From: Gonatopus flavifemur
Taxonomy: Eukaryota > Arthropoda > Insecta > Hymenoptera > Dryinidae
Assembly: GCA_018340375.1 (NCBI GenBank)
Contig: JAFFJZ010000020.1
Span: 1,612,001 to 1,676,000, forward strand
DNA: 64,000 nt
Direction of reading: 5' to 3'
In this document: positions 32,569 to 43,220 of the stretch, piece by piece
Numbering within the stretch: the first letter of the stretch is position 1
Layout of the letters: every line of letters begins with the position of its first letter
Translations under genes and position numbers: made by a program
The notes under the pieces: generated by a model
What the model saw: the letters and a program-made list of their open reading frames with translations, nothing else
The model's database searches: none
Told to the model about the DNA's origin: nothing

Positions 32569-33688
32569 TTTTTTTTTGTATGTCCTCTGTCTTTTTTGAA
32601 TGTTTTTTACTCGCTACATAATCCTGGACTGCTGAATGGGAGAAGTTATTTAACTTGCAAACTTTCAGTTTATTTTTCATCTCTCTTTTTGCATAAACAC
32701 ATCTCATGTTATACCATGGTTTCCTAAGTGAGTTGTTTCGATATATTTTTTTTGTCATTCCTATCTTATACGCAGTTGCCTCGATTGTCATTTTTATATT
32801 CCGATCTATCGCATCAATATTCATATCTCTCAGCATTACATTACTAGACATGCACATCTCTTCATAGTATTCTTTTGCTAGTCTATCATTCCATTTTATT
32901 TGCTTTTCATTGACTAACTTTCCTAAACTTTCCCTTAAAATTAATTTTACTGGGAAATGATCAGAATGAGAAGGAGTGACCAAGACTTTCAAATCACTAA
33001 CTGTACTGAGTGCATTCGAATTGCACCACACAATATCAATCACTGAGCAACCCACACTACTGACATACGTAAAGTTGGCAGGGGTATCGCTTAGAGATCT
33101 ACCATTGATTGCACAAAACCCTAGATCTTCCATAATTACAATCAAGTATTTGCCTCTCTTGTTAATTTCTTTATCTAGAGACGTTCTTTCAGCTGATAAG
33201 TCTGTCTCAAAGAAATATCCGTCATCAGTGAAAATATTTCCATTCGCAATCCTAGCATTGAAGTCGCCTCCAATGTATATACAATCGTTTGGATATTTAT
33301 TTAAGACAGTTTCCAAAAATTCTTTCAGATTATCGAGTACATTGACTATATCATCAGCTGGACTTATGTATACATTACCTAATATAAATTCAAAATTATT
33401 TTTCTTTATCCTTGCAAGTATAAAGTGATCCGTAGCAGTTAGTTGATGTGTCTTGTAGATGATGTTATTGATAAGTATCGCTATCCCTCCTTTAGCTCTA
33501 CCCTTTTCCTTACTCTTCACTGCTGGGCTATGTAGAGTCTTGTATTTAGATCCATGCGCTGTACACAATAGCAAAGGCTCTGCTGTACACCACGTTTCGC
33601 TGATACATATGATTTCTTCGTTGTTGATTTGATCATGACTGTCGATTAAATTTGAAATGCCTCTTGTGTTCCAAAATATTATGTTCAT
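32561..33688 (-). CDS. LINE-C endonuclease part of ORF2
   Basis: Starts MNIIFWNTRGISNL at an ATG 28 bases after the ORF1 TAG and in the same frame. Apurinic-type endonuclease motifs: CISETWCT, ILGNVYISPADD, YIGGDFNARIANG, SDHFPVKLIL. Nicks genomic DNA to prime reverse transcription. The frame closes with TAA just after the A9 run at 32569-32577, while the RT frame is open immediately downstream. LINE-B breaks at the matching place and in the same direction. Confidence 0.85.
   Translation of the reverse strand: MNIIFWNTRGISNLIDSHDQINNEEIICISETWCTAEPLLLCTAHGSKYKTLHSPAVKSKEKGRAKGGIAILINNIIYKTHQLTATDHFILARIKKNNFEFILGNVYISPADDIVNVLDNLKEFLETVLNKYPNDCIYIGGDFNARIANGNIFTDDGYFFETDLSAERTSLDKEINKRGKYLIVIMEDLGFCAINGRSLSDTPANFTYVSSVGCSVIDIVWCNSNALSTVSDLKVLVTPSHSDHFPVKLILRESLGKLVNEKQIKWNDRLAKEYYEEMCMSSNVMLRDMNIDAIDRNIKMTIEATAYKIGMTKKIYRNNSLRKPWYNMRCVYAKREMKNKLKVCKLNNFSHSAVQDYVASKKHSKKTEDIQKKSV
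32569..32577 (-). promoter_or_regulatory. A9 run at the endonuclease/RT frame junction
   Basis: Minus-strand ATA CAA AAA AAA AGC GTA TAA closes the endonuclease frame. Moving one base on gives GCG TAT AAA GAT GAA and the RT frame. Either a homopolymer indel or a slippage site. Confidence 0.4.
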
Positions 33689-33715
33689 TGGTTTGAGATC
33701 ATCTGTGAGAGTTTG

Positions 33716-34573
33716 CTACATGTGTTTACTATCTTGATTGTTTCGATGATCTTCTTTGTGGTCCTTTGATTCTTGTATAGGTGTAGATTTTTGTTTTTGA
33801 AAATTTAATTCACTTTGAATCAGAAATTCTGTTTTCCGTTCCCTCTTTCGGCTGGAGTTTAAATCCCGAGACGCTGTGGAAACATCGCTGTTATATCCGT
33901 CTAAATCTTTTCGTTCTTGTAGCTGTTTCAGCAGATCTTCCGCTTCCTTCTTTCCATACGACTCTCCACCAATAATTATTTTTTCCTTTTTGATTGAAGA
34001 TTTAATACCTAGGTCGATTAATTTTCCTCTCAGCATAAAGATTTCTTTGCTCACTTCTCTTTGTTCTTTAGTCAGATCATTGGTTATAACAATATCTTTT
34101 CTTTTCAATTTATGCGTGTTTTTCAGGATCTGATGTTTGGTTTTTGAATGACAGAATTCTACCAGGATAGGTCTATTGTATACTACTTTACCTAATCTTA
34201 TATTTTCGACTTCATTTGGGTCGATTTGAACTCCGATTTCATGAAACAAATCTAATACTTTTATTCCTAATTCACCATACGTCTCTTTGCCATCCTTCAT
34301 TTTATGAATAATTAGGTTTTTGGCTCGGTCTTTGGTTGATAAATGAGCTAATTCGCTCTCCAATCTTCTCACCTTTTGTTTTTGAAGATCGAGTGCTTTT
34401 TCAAGATCCATATTCTTCGCTCTACACTCAGATAATTCTTTCCTCATTTCACTGGCACTATCTACCAAGGCATCCACAGAAACTTTGATTCCATCCACTT
34501 TTGAATTTGTTGCACCAACTACTTTTGTTAAGTTTTCAATCATAAGTTTCAGATCATCCATTGAAGTTGACAT
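33716..34573 (-). CDS. LINE-C ORF1: coiled-coil, RRM-like RNA-binding protein
   Basis: 285 aa from ATG at 34573. The N-terminal coiled coil is clear (LKLMIENLTKVVGATNSKV, KALDLQKQKVRRLESELAH). The middle domain (RAKNLIIHKMKDGKE to YNRPILVEFCHSKTKHQILKN) is the counterpart of LINE-B ORF1 and of L1-like RRM domains. A basic, Ser-rich tail follows. Ends at TAG (33716-33718); the codons after the TAG continue without a stop into the endonuclease. Presumed to coat LINE RNA. Confidence 0.78.
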   Translation of the reverse strand: MSTSMDDLKLMIENLTKVVGATNSKVDGIKVSVDALVDSASEMRKELSECRAKNMDLEKALDLQKQKVRRLESELAHLSTKDRAKNLIIHKMKDGKETYGELGIKVLDLFHEIGVQIDPNEVENIRLGKVVYNRPILVEFCHSKTKHQILKNTHKLKRKDIVITNDLTKEQREVSKEIFMLRGKLIDLGIKSSIKKEKIIIGGESYGKKEAEDLLKQLQERKDLDGYNSDVSTASRDLNSSRKRERKTEFLIQSELNFQKQKSTPIQESKDHKEDHRNNQDSKHM

Positions 34574-35444
34574 TTTGTGGTTATAGATCTTTTATGCCTC
34601 TCGTATTACACAGTGTAATTATTTCACTTCCTATCAGTGTCAAAGACTACAGAATATAAATCGAGCTTTGATTCCGAATTCTGTAAATACTTATAGAGCG
34701 ATCTTTCATACGTCCGCACGCGACGACGTGTGACACCGAACTCCTATTGACAGTCAAGTATCCATCATACCAATTGTCAGAAAGGATGTACTATCACTAC
34801 CACTTTTCTAAACCTCTGATGATTTTTCAGGTGATCAAGTGGAATGAAGTGATGTCATTCCTTCGATCCACAATCTGTATGAAGTGAAATGACCAGCCAC
34901 TTGGTTGACATAAATTCTTTGCGAATAAGGAGTGGGTATCCACGACACTTAAGTCGATCAAGAAATTGACTTACATATTGGGAGCGCAGTATTCGTAGTG
35001 AATTTACTATGAGTTGATGAATTCACTATGGGTAATGACAATGAAACTACCAACATTTAGTATTATTACTACGAATTTTTGATAACTTCACTGCTAACAT
35101 TCTTCAGCGATGCTCTTTTTCCCTAAAGTAACCGTCATTTTCCTAAATGTTTATAAATGTTATTCAAGTATTGATATCTCTTTTCTTTTCGTGAACTGAA
35201 TCATGACTCGCGATTTGGTGATCGTTCTTATGTTAACCTATCGTTTCCATGGCAACGTGAATAGTTGGTTGTATCCGGTCTGATTTCAAATGGTGCTTAT
35301 CACAATTGTGCAATAACTGTCACCGAATTCTTACTCTTGCTAGTAATCGTTACCGTAAACTTTTTTCCGCGTGCAAGTTTGGAGCTTGGTGAATATTTTT
35401 CGTTTTTTAAAATCATTCAATGTTAACATACAATTCCAAATGAG

Positions 35445-38135
35445 ATGGATTCCGCTGCCATAGGTGAGTGTTTCAACAACCTATATTTTCTTAGTAGTTT
35501 AATTTGAACAGTTGACTGCAAAAAAAATTATCTTAAGAGGGTTGAATCCAACTCAAGAAAATTAGGAAAATTTTTAGGAACACATGGGGTTTCTGTAGCG
35601 AATTTTATCGAATTCTACAACGTTTGTAGATTTCGAAGATGATTCAATATCTATGACTCGGAGAGAGATGTACAATATTTTAAGGAGCAGTCCTCTACCT
35701 ACGTTGGATGAAAAGTTCACTTTCCTTCAAGGAAAAATCATCGAGATAACGTGTTGTCCGGATAACAAAACTACAGAGATCTCTAACCTTTTATCCACTT
35801 TTAAATGTGTATTTGAAAAGAGATCGGAATCTTCTCAAAGGACCGAAGAACGATTTCTTAAGAATAATGAAGAATGGTTAAAACAAGAGGTAGTATTTTG
35901 TACTTTCAGGAATCCCCATTCTGTAACTGTTCACACGCAAGTGGGAAGACCTCTTGTTGAATTCAACGAATGTTCAGAAAGAACGAAACGTAGGAAAACG
36001 GAGAATATCAGAGTAAATACTCCTATCTCAGAGCTGTCTTACGCCACACAAATGTGTTTGAGAGCGTCTGGACAGATCGAAGCCGGAAAAATTGTAAAGG
36101 ATGTTACATCTTCTGATCCTGAGCTTGCCAAAATGTATATGAAAGGTTATCAAACTTTCAAGCGAAATGAGCCAAAGATGTTGAATGAAGAAGATGCTCT
36201 AGCTGTCCTAGGGGATGCCGAGCTCTCAAAACATCAGTACTGCTTATTGCGTGAAGCTGATGCGCAGAAATTTCCACCTTATAAAAAAATTCAACTGGCC
36301 AAACGCATGTGTTTCCCTGACGAGGAATTTATTCAAATAACAGAAACCTGCGCTGTTGTGCAACTACAAGCACTTCTTGATCACACAGCTACACGTATTT
36401 TAAAGCTACAGAATTCGGTTTTGTCAACTCTATCTGATGAAGAGTTACAAAACCTGGTACTTATTTCCAAATGGGGGTTTGATGGGAGCTCTGGCCACTC
36501 CTCATACAAACAAGCATATCAAAGTTCGGAAGCTAGTGATTCCGCTGTGTTCATTACTTCACTTGTGCCTCTCCGCCTACACTGCAATTCGAAAATAATT
36601 TGGCAGAATCCAAGGTCATCATCAACCAGATTTTGTAGGCCAATCAAAATAGAGTTTGTGAAAGAATCAACTGAAGTTTCGGTTGCAGAGAAGCTACGGG
36701 TTGATAATGAAATAGAAAATCTGAGGGCTACTTCTTTCAGAACTGATGAAAAACATGTTTCAGTGAAACATGAGATGATTTTTTCTATGGTGGACGGGAA
36801 GGTATGCAATGCCATAACTGAGACAACCTATACCCAGAAGTGCTATATATGTGGTGCCACATCTGAGGAATTCAACAAAATTGATGATATAGTATCCAGG
36901 CCGGTCAAAACCGAAAACCTCCAGTTTGGTTTGTCTTGTCTACACGGCTGGATACGATTTTTTGAGGGCCTCTTGCATTTGTCTTATAAGCTACCTATTC
37001 AGAAGTGGCAAGCACGAAAACAAGATGGAGCTTTGGTGGAAGAACGAAAGAAGTTTGTACAGAAAAGTTTTAAAGAAAAATGTGGCCTCATTGTCGATGT
37101 TCCTAAGCCAGGGTTTGGGAACTCAAATGATGGGAATACCGCTAGGCGATTTTTCGCACAACCCGAAGTTTCTGCCGAAATCACAGGGGTGGATGTCAAC
37201 CTAATACAACGACTTCATGTAGTATTAGCTACCGTTTTAAGTGGCCATGAAATAGACGTTGAAAAGTTTCGGAGTTACGCTTTAGACACGGCACGCTACT
37301 ACGCGACAAAATATCCGTGGTACCCAATGTCACCTACGATGCACAAGTTTTTGATCCACGGACCTGAAATCATTGCATCTGCTCTCCTACCTATAGGCCA
37401 ATTGACTGAGGAAGCACAAGAGGCTCGTAACAAAGATTTTAAAAGGTAAAAATGATGTATATCACTTAATAATAGTCTATATTTGTCACAGTGGGGTCGA
37501 CACTTTGAAGGGAAAAATTTGACTTCTCAAGTACTGCAATCAGTTTGATACATTGCACAATACGTTTTTGACTACTAGGCAAACTATATATTTATGGTAA
37601 CCACGAGAATATATGTTCGCGAAGATTGTTTTGTTCTGGTAAGGAATTCGGGGAATTATGAATATTCATATACTTTTTTTTATCAATAAGCCACATTGTT
37701 CATCCTCTGGAAACATAAATTCATAGACTAGAAAACAATTTTGAGAATCAAGTAAACTTATGAATTAGAGGATTTATTCCAAACTTTATACTGATGACCC
37801 CAAAGTGCAGCTGCTTTTTGTTTTTCCTTGATTTTGCTTGTCATGTTGAGATCAAAAGCTTTAACGGTGTCGATGAATACATAATTATATTCAAATATCT
37901 TAACAACATTCATTTCCAAAGGTACCGAGAGCATCACTCCAGGAAATGCAGTAGAGAAAAAACGAATGAAGACATTTTTAAATGGTTCCTTTTGAGTTCT
38001 GATCCAATGTTATCGAGTAAAAGACAGTTGCCCAAGAGAAAACTAAAGTTTCTCCCTAGAGACGTGTTGAGCCTTGATAAAGACAACGTAACTTTCCCAT
38101 TATCTTCCTCTCAGAGTGAAGAAGAAGAAGACTGA
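35445..38135 (+). CDS. Transib transposase (RAG1-core-like DDE recombinase), three exons
   Basis: Proposed exons 35445-35463, 35630-37445 and 37922-38135, all with GT-AG borders (ATAG|GTGAGT; TTGTAG|AT; AAAG|GTAAAA; CCAAAG|GT). Joined length is 2049 nt: 682 aa and a stop, with no internal stop. Acidic residues consistent with a DDE triad: Asp ~291 in KWGFDGSSGH, Asp ~395 in MVDGKVCNAI, Glu ~600 in LPIGQLTEEAQEARNKDF. A CYICG zinc-type pair at ~411 and the NDGNTARRFF and MSPTMHKFLIHG blocks correspond to GNFAR and HK.L.H.PEI blocks of RAG1. The third exon supplies the basic YREHHSRKCSR stretch after the catalytic Glu and an acidic tail (SEEEED). Cleaves at CACAGTG ends by nick and hairpin, by family analogy. 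Most of this gene looks undamaged. Exon 1 is the least certain part. Confidence 0.85.
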
Positions 38136-38369
38136 TCTGAGTAAAAAAAGTGTGGCAAAAGTAAAAACCATTACGATTTCAGTTTTTTATATTATTGTAT
38201 ATATTGTGAATGTATATATCTTTCGATTTAACACATTTGATGTGTTAATATCATTCGATAATTATATTAATAATGATTCAATGTTGGAAATAATAATAAT
38301 AATGATCATAATAGGAACAACAAAATGGGCCGTTCAGTTCTTGTTTAATATTGAGTTATGGATGAAGTT

Positions 38370-39290
38370 TTGATTTTTGGCATCCGCCATCCTGAATTTC
38401 GGAATTCTGACAACGGATTCGTGATCAGCGATCCCGAAAACCCCTGGGTACCGAGTTTGAAGGGAATCCGATGATTTTTACAATTTTCGTCCGCTATATT
38501 GGGTCCGTTGTTTTGAATTTTGAATTTCAGACCGTGGATTCGTAATCCGCGACCACAGAAACCCCTGAGTACCGAGTTTGAAGAAAATGCGATGATTTCC
38601 TTAATTTTTGTCCACCATATTGGATCCGCCATTCTGAATTTCAAAATTTTGACAACGGATTCGTAATTGGTGACCCCAAAAACTCCTGGATGCCGAGTTT
38701 GAAGAAAATCCGATGATCTTCTTAATTTTATTCCACCATATTGGATCCGCCATTTTGAATTTCGAAATGCAGACAACGGATTTGTAATCAGCGACCCGAA
38801 AAATCCGTGAGTAGCCAATTTTAAAAGAATCCGATGATTTTTTCAATCTTCGTCCGCCATATTGGATTCGCCATCCTGAATTTGGAAACTCAGACAGCGG
38901 ATTCGTAATCAGCGACCCCGAAAACCCCTGATCACCAAATTTGAAAAAAATCCGATGATTTCTCCCAATTTTCGTCCACCATATTGGATCCGCCATTTTG
39001 AATTTCGAAATGAGAACAACGGATCCGTAATCAGCGACCCCAAAAACCGTTGGGTACCCAATTTGAGGAGAATCCGATGATTTTTAAAATTTTCGTCCGC
39101 CATATTGGATTCGCCCGTTTGAATTTTGGAACTCAAACAGCAGATTCGTAATCAGCGACCCCAAAAACCCCTGATCACCAAGTTTGAAGAAAATCCGATG
39201 GTTTCTTCCAATTTTCGTCCGCCATTTTGAATTTCGAAATTTTGACAACGGATTCGTAATCAGTGACCCCATAAACTTCCCGAGTACGAA
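38370..39290 (-). repeat. Transib-1 right subterminal array (~120-bp unit, ~7 copies)
   Basis: ATCCGATGATTT recurs near 38470, 38589, 38712, 38831, 38953, 39073 and 39197, a period of 119-124 bp. Each unit also has GCCATATTGGATCCGCCATT and GATTCGTAATCAGCGACCCC. Inverted relative to 29640-30115. Runs to within ~65 bp of the right end. Confidence 0.8.
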
Positions 39291-39322
39291 GTCGCAAGCG
39301 AATTTGAGAGCCCCTTATAATT

Positions 39323-39355
39323 TTGTCCAGCTTTTTGGCATTTGGCCCCACTGTG
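39323..39355 (-). repeat. Transib-1 right terminal inverted repeat (RSS-like)
   Basis: Read inward on the minus strand: CACAGTG, a 22-base spacer, then ACAAAATTA (six of nine nonamer positions). Followed outward by CGGTG at 39356-39360. Confidence 0.8.
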
Positions 39356-39360
39356 CGGTG

Positions 39361-41751
39361 GAGCGACACAACCGTGTGTCTGTATGAACGTCGATGAGGC
39401 TGACTGGTAGTGTGCCGTACCGTAACGGTGGTTATAGTAGTGGAAGTCCTAAGAAGGACTGATGTTGGGTGAATATAGTCGTTGTCTCAAGGAAGTTGAG
39501 AAAAGAGTGGTGAAAAATGAAGCAATCATGCGATATTTAAAGGGCTCGATTTTCCTTCAAGGGCAACGATTGGTTGAATGTCGCGCGTTGGGAATAGTTC
39601 TTAGTTCGTACCAATGAGAGTTCAAGAAGCTTGCTCTCAGTGGTACTCAAAATAAAAAATTTTCTGTTCTATAATATTTCGGGTATCTAGGGGATTATCT
39701 ACCATTTTATCTGATGTTCAAATCCTCGACGCGCTACGTTCCTCCCTCGCTTCACGTTGAGCATCCGAATAGTTGGACTCAGATGAATTTTCTCATTTTC
39801 ATGTATTTCAGGAATATATGTATATATATATATATATATATGTAACTGTAATTTTTTTATAGAACAATTGATTTGATTCGGAATTTACGATGAGAGTTTG
39901 GTTTTATGTTGTGGTGAATGTGATTACTATGATTATTCGGAATATTGTAATATTTTTCGAATCCTTACTTTGAACTGATTTTTTCACATGAGAATTTGCA
40001 TTTACATACATATATATATTCACTACGGTGATTTCATGGATGTTAATTCTCATGATTACGAGTATTTTTTATATATTTGATCATCTTTTATCAAGGCTTC
40101 TTTAGGTTTTTTTATTCTGTTGAATCGTTTTACTTCATATGGTGAGAGAGAGAGACACACATATATATACATATACACATGTATCAACATGACATTAAAT
40201 TCTTTGATTATATGGTTCAGGGTATTTTGTTTAATTTTCACTAAGACTATTGAATCATAATTCATCCAATGAATTAGGAGAAATCAGCGTAGCAGAATTT
40301 CATCGGTTTCTGTGAGTGAAATGAGGAAAGAGTGAGAGAGACAGTGACATTCGAAGTTACTAAATTCATCGAATTCTTATCCATTGATAGTTTATTTAGG
40401 ATTATTTGTTTATAGATCTACAAGGGCAGAATTATTTCATTGAATTCATTCGTTTCATTTATCAATAACTCTATTCAAGGTTGTTGGTGGAAAAGAGCTC
40501 AAAAAGAGTTCTTCGGTAATATTCTGTGCAAGATAATGATTTACTATCATGAAATATGTGATGATTCATACAAATTCGATAATATTTGAACAGAGATGGA
40601 AAAAGAATTCACATAGTTTGAAAAGATTATAAAAAGTTCCAAAAGTTTGATGAAATTTACTGGAAGTTTGAAAATACTATGAAAATTTACTGGAAATTAG
40701 AAAAGGACGAGAGAAAAACGATCCCTCTATGATCCAGAAGAAGTTTGTAAAGAATTCATATGAACAGTTGATTTGAATTCATCAACAGAAATTATATTCA
40801 ATCATACTTATCGAACGGAAGAGAGAGGAAAGGACAAAGATAAAGAGAGAGACATAGTGTTCCTAAAAGATAAATTCATCTATATATAATTTGAAATTTG
40901 ATAAAAGTGGTTGATCTGTGGTGAAAAATTGACAGAAGTTTTTATGCATAGTATTGGAATTGAGACATATTTCTTCGGTTGTGAGGAGAGTTGACCATGC
41001 GTCTATACCGTTTTATGGTAGGGTTGTTTATGGCAGGTCTGTCGTCTTTCGTCTGTCCTTTCGTTTATATGAAAAAATCGAGAAGAAAAGAGGCTCTGTC
41101 TGAGATATGTTTGGTGTTTATTATATGGTTGTAGTGGGTGAGTATTGATTCTAAGAGAATTTTCGTCAAGTCGGTTATTTCAGTGTGGACTCGTTCTGTC
41201 CCATGTTTTCCTCGTCTGCTCGTCAGTGGCGAAGAAGAGGAACCGTTTCGTGGTGGGGTATCGTGTGGTATCATGAATTTCGATAGGGTGTAAGGAAAAC
41301 TGTATTGTCTGCAGTGGTCATTTTAGGAAATAGAAAAAGAAAACTGTTATATCGATATCGGTATTTTCTATGAGGGTCAAAGAGTTCGTGGAGAGATTTT
41401 TCATTCGATCGATTACCTACATGAAAATTCGCATGTGTGCACGTATCGGGCCTTACGGTTCGTACGCTTACGTTTACGTGTGCACATACGAGAAGTAGGA
41501 CTTGTATAGGTGTACCTATATATATGTCTGTCGTAAGACGTATATATATAGTAGTATGTCTTTAGGGGTTTAAAAAATATCGAAAATTTCAACGTACGTT
41601 ACATCACGTACATTGATTGGTAATGAATCACATTCATCAGATGAATCAGTCGCTGTTATACTATGCATATCACAATCAATTTTGTGTTCAATAACATGTC
41701 TTTGGTGCCTGTCTGAATGAACAGGAAAATGTTCATTTTATTTCATTTTAA
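39361..41751. other. intergenic DNA, no gene recognised
   Basis: AT-rich, with (AT)n at about 39823-39842 and purine-rich GAGAGA stretches near 40143. No ORF of substance. Confidence 0.5.
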
Positions 41752-41802
41752 CCATCAAGAGACGCGGTAGCGTCTCGATGCCAAGTACATGAAAAAAATA
41801 TT
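41752..41802 (-). repeat. second copy of the GAGACGC/GCGTCTC repeat
   Basis: AAGAGACGCGGTAGCGTCTC is the inverse of the unit at 4746-4800, with the CCAAGTACATGAAAAAA extension. Confidence 0.5.
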
Positions 41803-42993
41803 TTTTATATAAATTGTATATTAAGTGCAAATGCAAATGTCGCTGCCGCTTCCCTTTCACAGTAAGTTTGGAGGTTCAGTTGTTATTTCTTGAATTGTTT
41901 CGATGTGATCCCGTATTTCCAATATAAACCAATTTCATTCTGTAGATACGATTTTTTGCTTTCGATTGAGATATCTTCCAATCCAATCGGTGAAGTATTC
42001 ACTGAGATATCTTCATTTCGATTCTATTATGTATCATGATATTTCAGATTCGATTCTTATTTGCGTTTTTCAGGGCCTCGTAATATTTTCTTCGTGACTT
42101 TGTTCCGAAACTCGACTCTCAGTTGTATCAATCGATAGCACAATTTCGGAACATAACCTGAACGCAATCAGCTGTGATCCAAAGACACGTGTTCCATTGA
42201 AATGTCAATACAACCTGAACAAATTTGTGAGAGAGTGAGAGATTATTTTTCTTTTGATTAAAGGTTGAAAGATATTATCACACGCCGATACACAAAATTT
42301 CGAATTTAATAAATTCTTCCCATGAAAGTATGGAGTTCATTTATTCTCATGAAATTAAAACAGTTTGCAAATTTATTGTGTGAAGTAGAAGAGTGCTTTT
42401 ATGCGTGCACGTACGTGAAAAAGAAATTGCACGTGATTTCACATGAAGATTTTGAAGATAGCAAGGATGAAGGCGAAAAACTGGACAGGATCACATAATC
42501 AGATGAGTTTATTTACTATTTTCGTGTCTTTTACAAAATAGAACATGTTTTGGTGAAGGAAATTTACTTTATGGTCAATTTTTCATGTTTCAGATCAGAA
42601 CCTCTGCAACTATGGTAATATTAGCGACAGTTCTGGCTTCTGCAATCTGCAATCATAATATTGGTGGATAAGACTTTATAATCACACCCAGAGCAGTAGC
42701 GGGTACAGCCCCCACAACCCACATGCGACCCTTGTTGTAAGTGAAGTATTTAAGTTATTTTAGTGTGTTGGGAAGAATCTGAGATGCACAGCATAATACT
42801 TGAGAAAATATATATGACAATTGATGTCATACTTTTTTCTTCACATCCTCTTTACAGATAAAGACAGTCAAGCGGATGCAGAAGAAATGATGCGTTCATG
42901 ACAATTCCCTGACCATGACACCATTCAGAAAGTTCCTGAGGATGAAGATGAGCTAATGGATTGAATCAAATATCAACCCATATTTAAAAAATA
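41803..42993. other. no gene supported; splice-like motifs near 42600-42960
   Basis: TGTTTCAG at ~42592-42599 is followed by a Met-initiated hydrophobic stretch (MVILATVLASAICN) that meets a stop after 19 codons. GTAAGT lies near 42737. CTTTACAG at ~42851-42858 is followed by KDSQADAEEMMRS and an acidic segment ending EDEDELMD, with one TGA between. These could be decayed exons of a small secreted protein. Too weak to call a gene. Confidence 0.2.
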
Positions 42994-43220
42994 GAGGAGA
43001 GTGGTCTAATTTGGACCGTGTCTGAGCCGGACCCATTATGTTTGTCAACGATTCAGCTTGCTTGATATATCATTATAGATATTTATCACACCTACTGACG
43101 AATAATCAGTACCTAATGATGCCTCCGGTGATACATCGAACAAGCTGATTGAATGAAAAGTCTCCAAAGAACATGAGGAGGTCTGACTTGGGAGATGATC
43201 AGAGTAAGACCACTCTTCGC
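42994..43220. mobile_element. pogo-derived MITE related to the 8.8-15.7 kb element
   Basis: 227 bp between TA dinucleotides, ends GAGGAGAGTGGTCTAATTTG and (inverted) GCGAAGAGTGGTCTTACT. The inner part, with ATCGAACAAGCTGATTGAAT, matches 15585-15605 of the pogo element (ATCGAGCAAGCTGATTGAAT). An internal-deletion derivative of that family. Confidence 0.75.

Larger units (their letters stand above)
30324..34989 (-). mobile_element. LINE-C: nearly intact non-LTR retrotransposon inside Transib-1
   Basis: 4666 bp flanked by an 11-bp duplication TATTCGTAGTG (30313-30323 and 34990-35000). Minus strand: 5' UTR of ~415 bp, ORF1, ORF2, and a short 3' UTR ending next to CAATAAA. All domains are present. 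The only breaks are a TAG between ORF1 and ORF2 (possibly normal) and a one-base shift at an A9 run between endonuclease and RT. It sits ~440 bp upstream of the first Transib exon. Younger than Transib-1, by nesting. Confidence 0.9.
29049..39355 (+). mobile_element. Transib-1: Transib-family (RAG1-related) DNA transposon
   Basis: Terminal inverted repeats of at least 29 bp start CACAGTGGGGCCAAATGCCA at both ends and are flanked by CGGTG duplications. The first seven bases equal the V(D)J heptamer consensus. The element is 10.3 kb, of which 4.67 kb is LINE-C, so the original was about 5.6 kb. It encodes an apparently intact three-exon transposase on the plus strand. Subterminal arrays of a ~120-bp unit lie at both ends in opposite orientation. 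No RAG2-like gene is seen. Family knowledge used: Transib is the transposon superfamily from which the RAG1 core is thought to derive. Confidence 0.88.

Noticed and set aside
38370..39290. CRISPR-like array of spaced repeats
   Set aside because: The units are contiguous ~120-bp tandem repeats with no unique spacers, in eukaryotic DNA.
29049..39355. RAG2-like partner gene, which would make this a ProtoRAG-type element
   Set aside because: No Kelch-like or other second gene is seen in the non-LINE part; only the transposase is present.
38345..39369. Several minus-strand ORFs of 60-157 codons
   Set aside because: They run through the 120-bp tandem array and repeat the same peptide; not genes.
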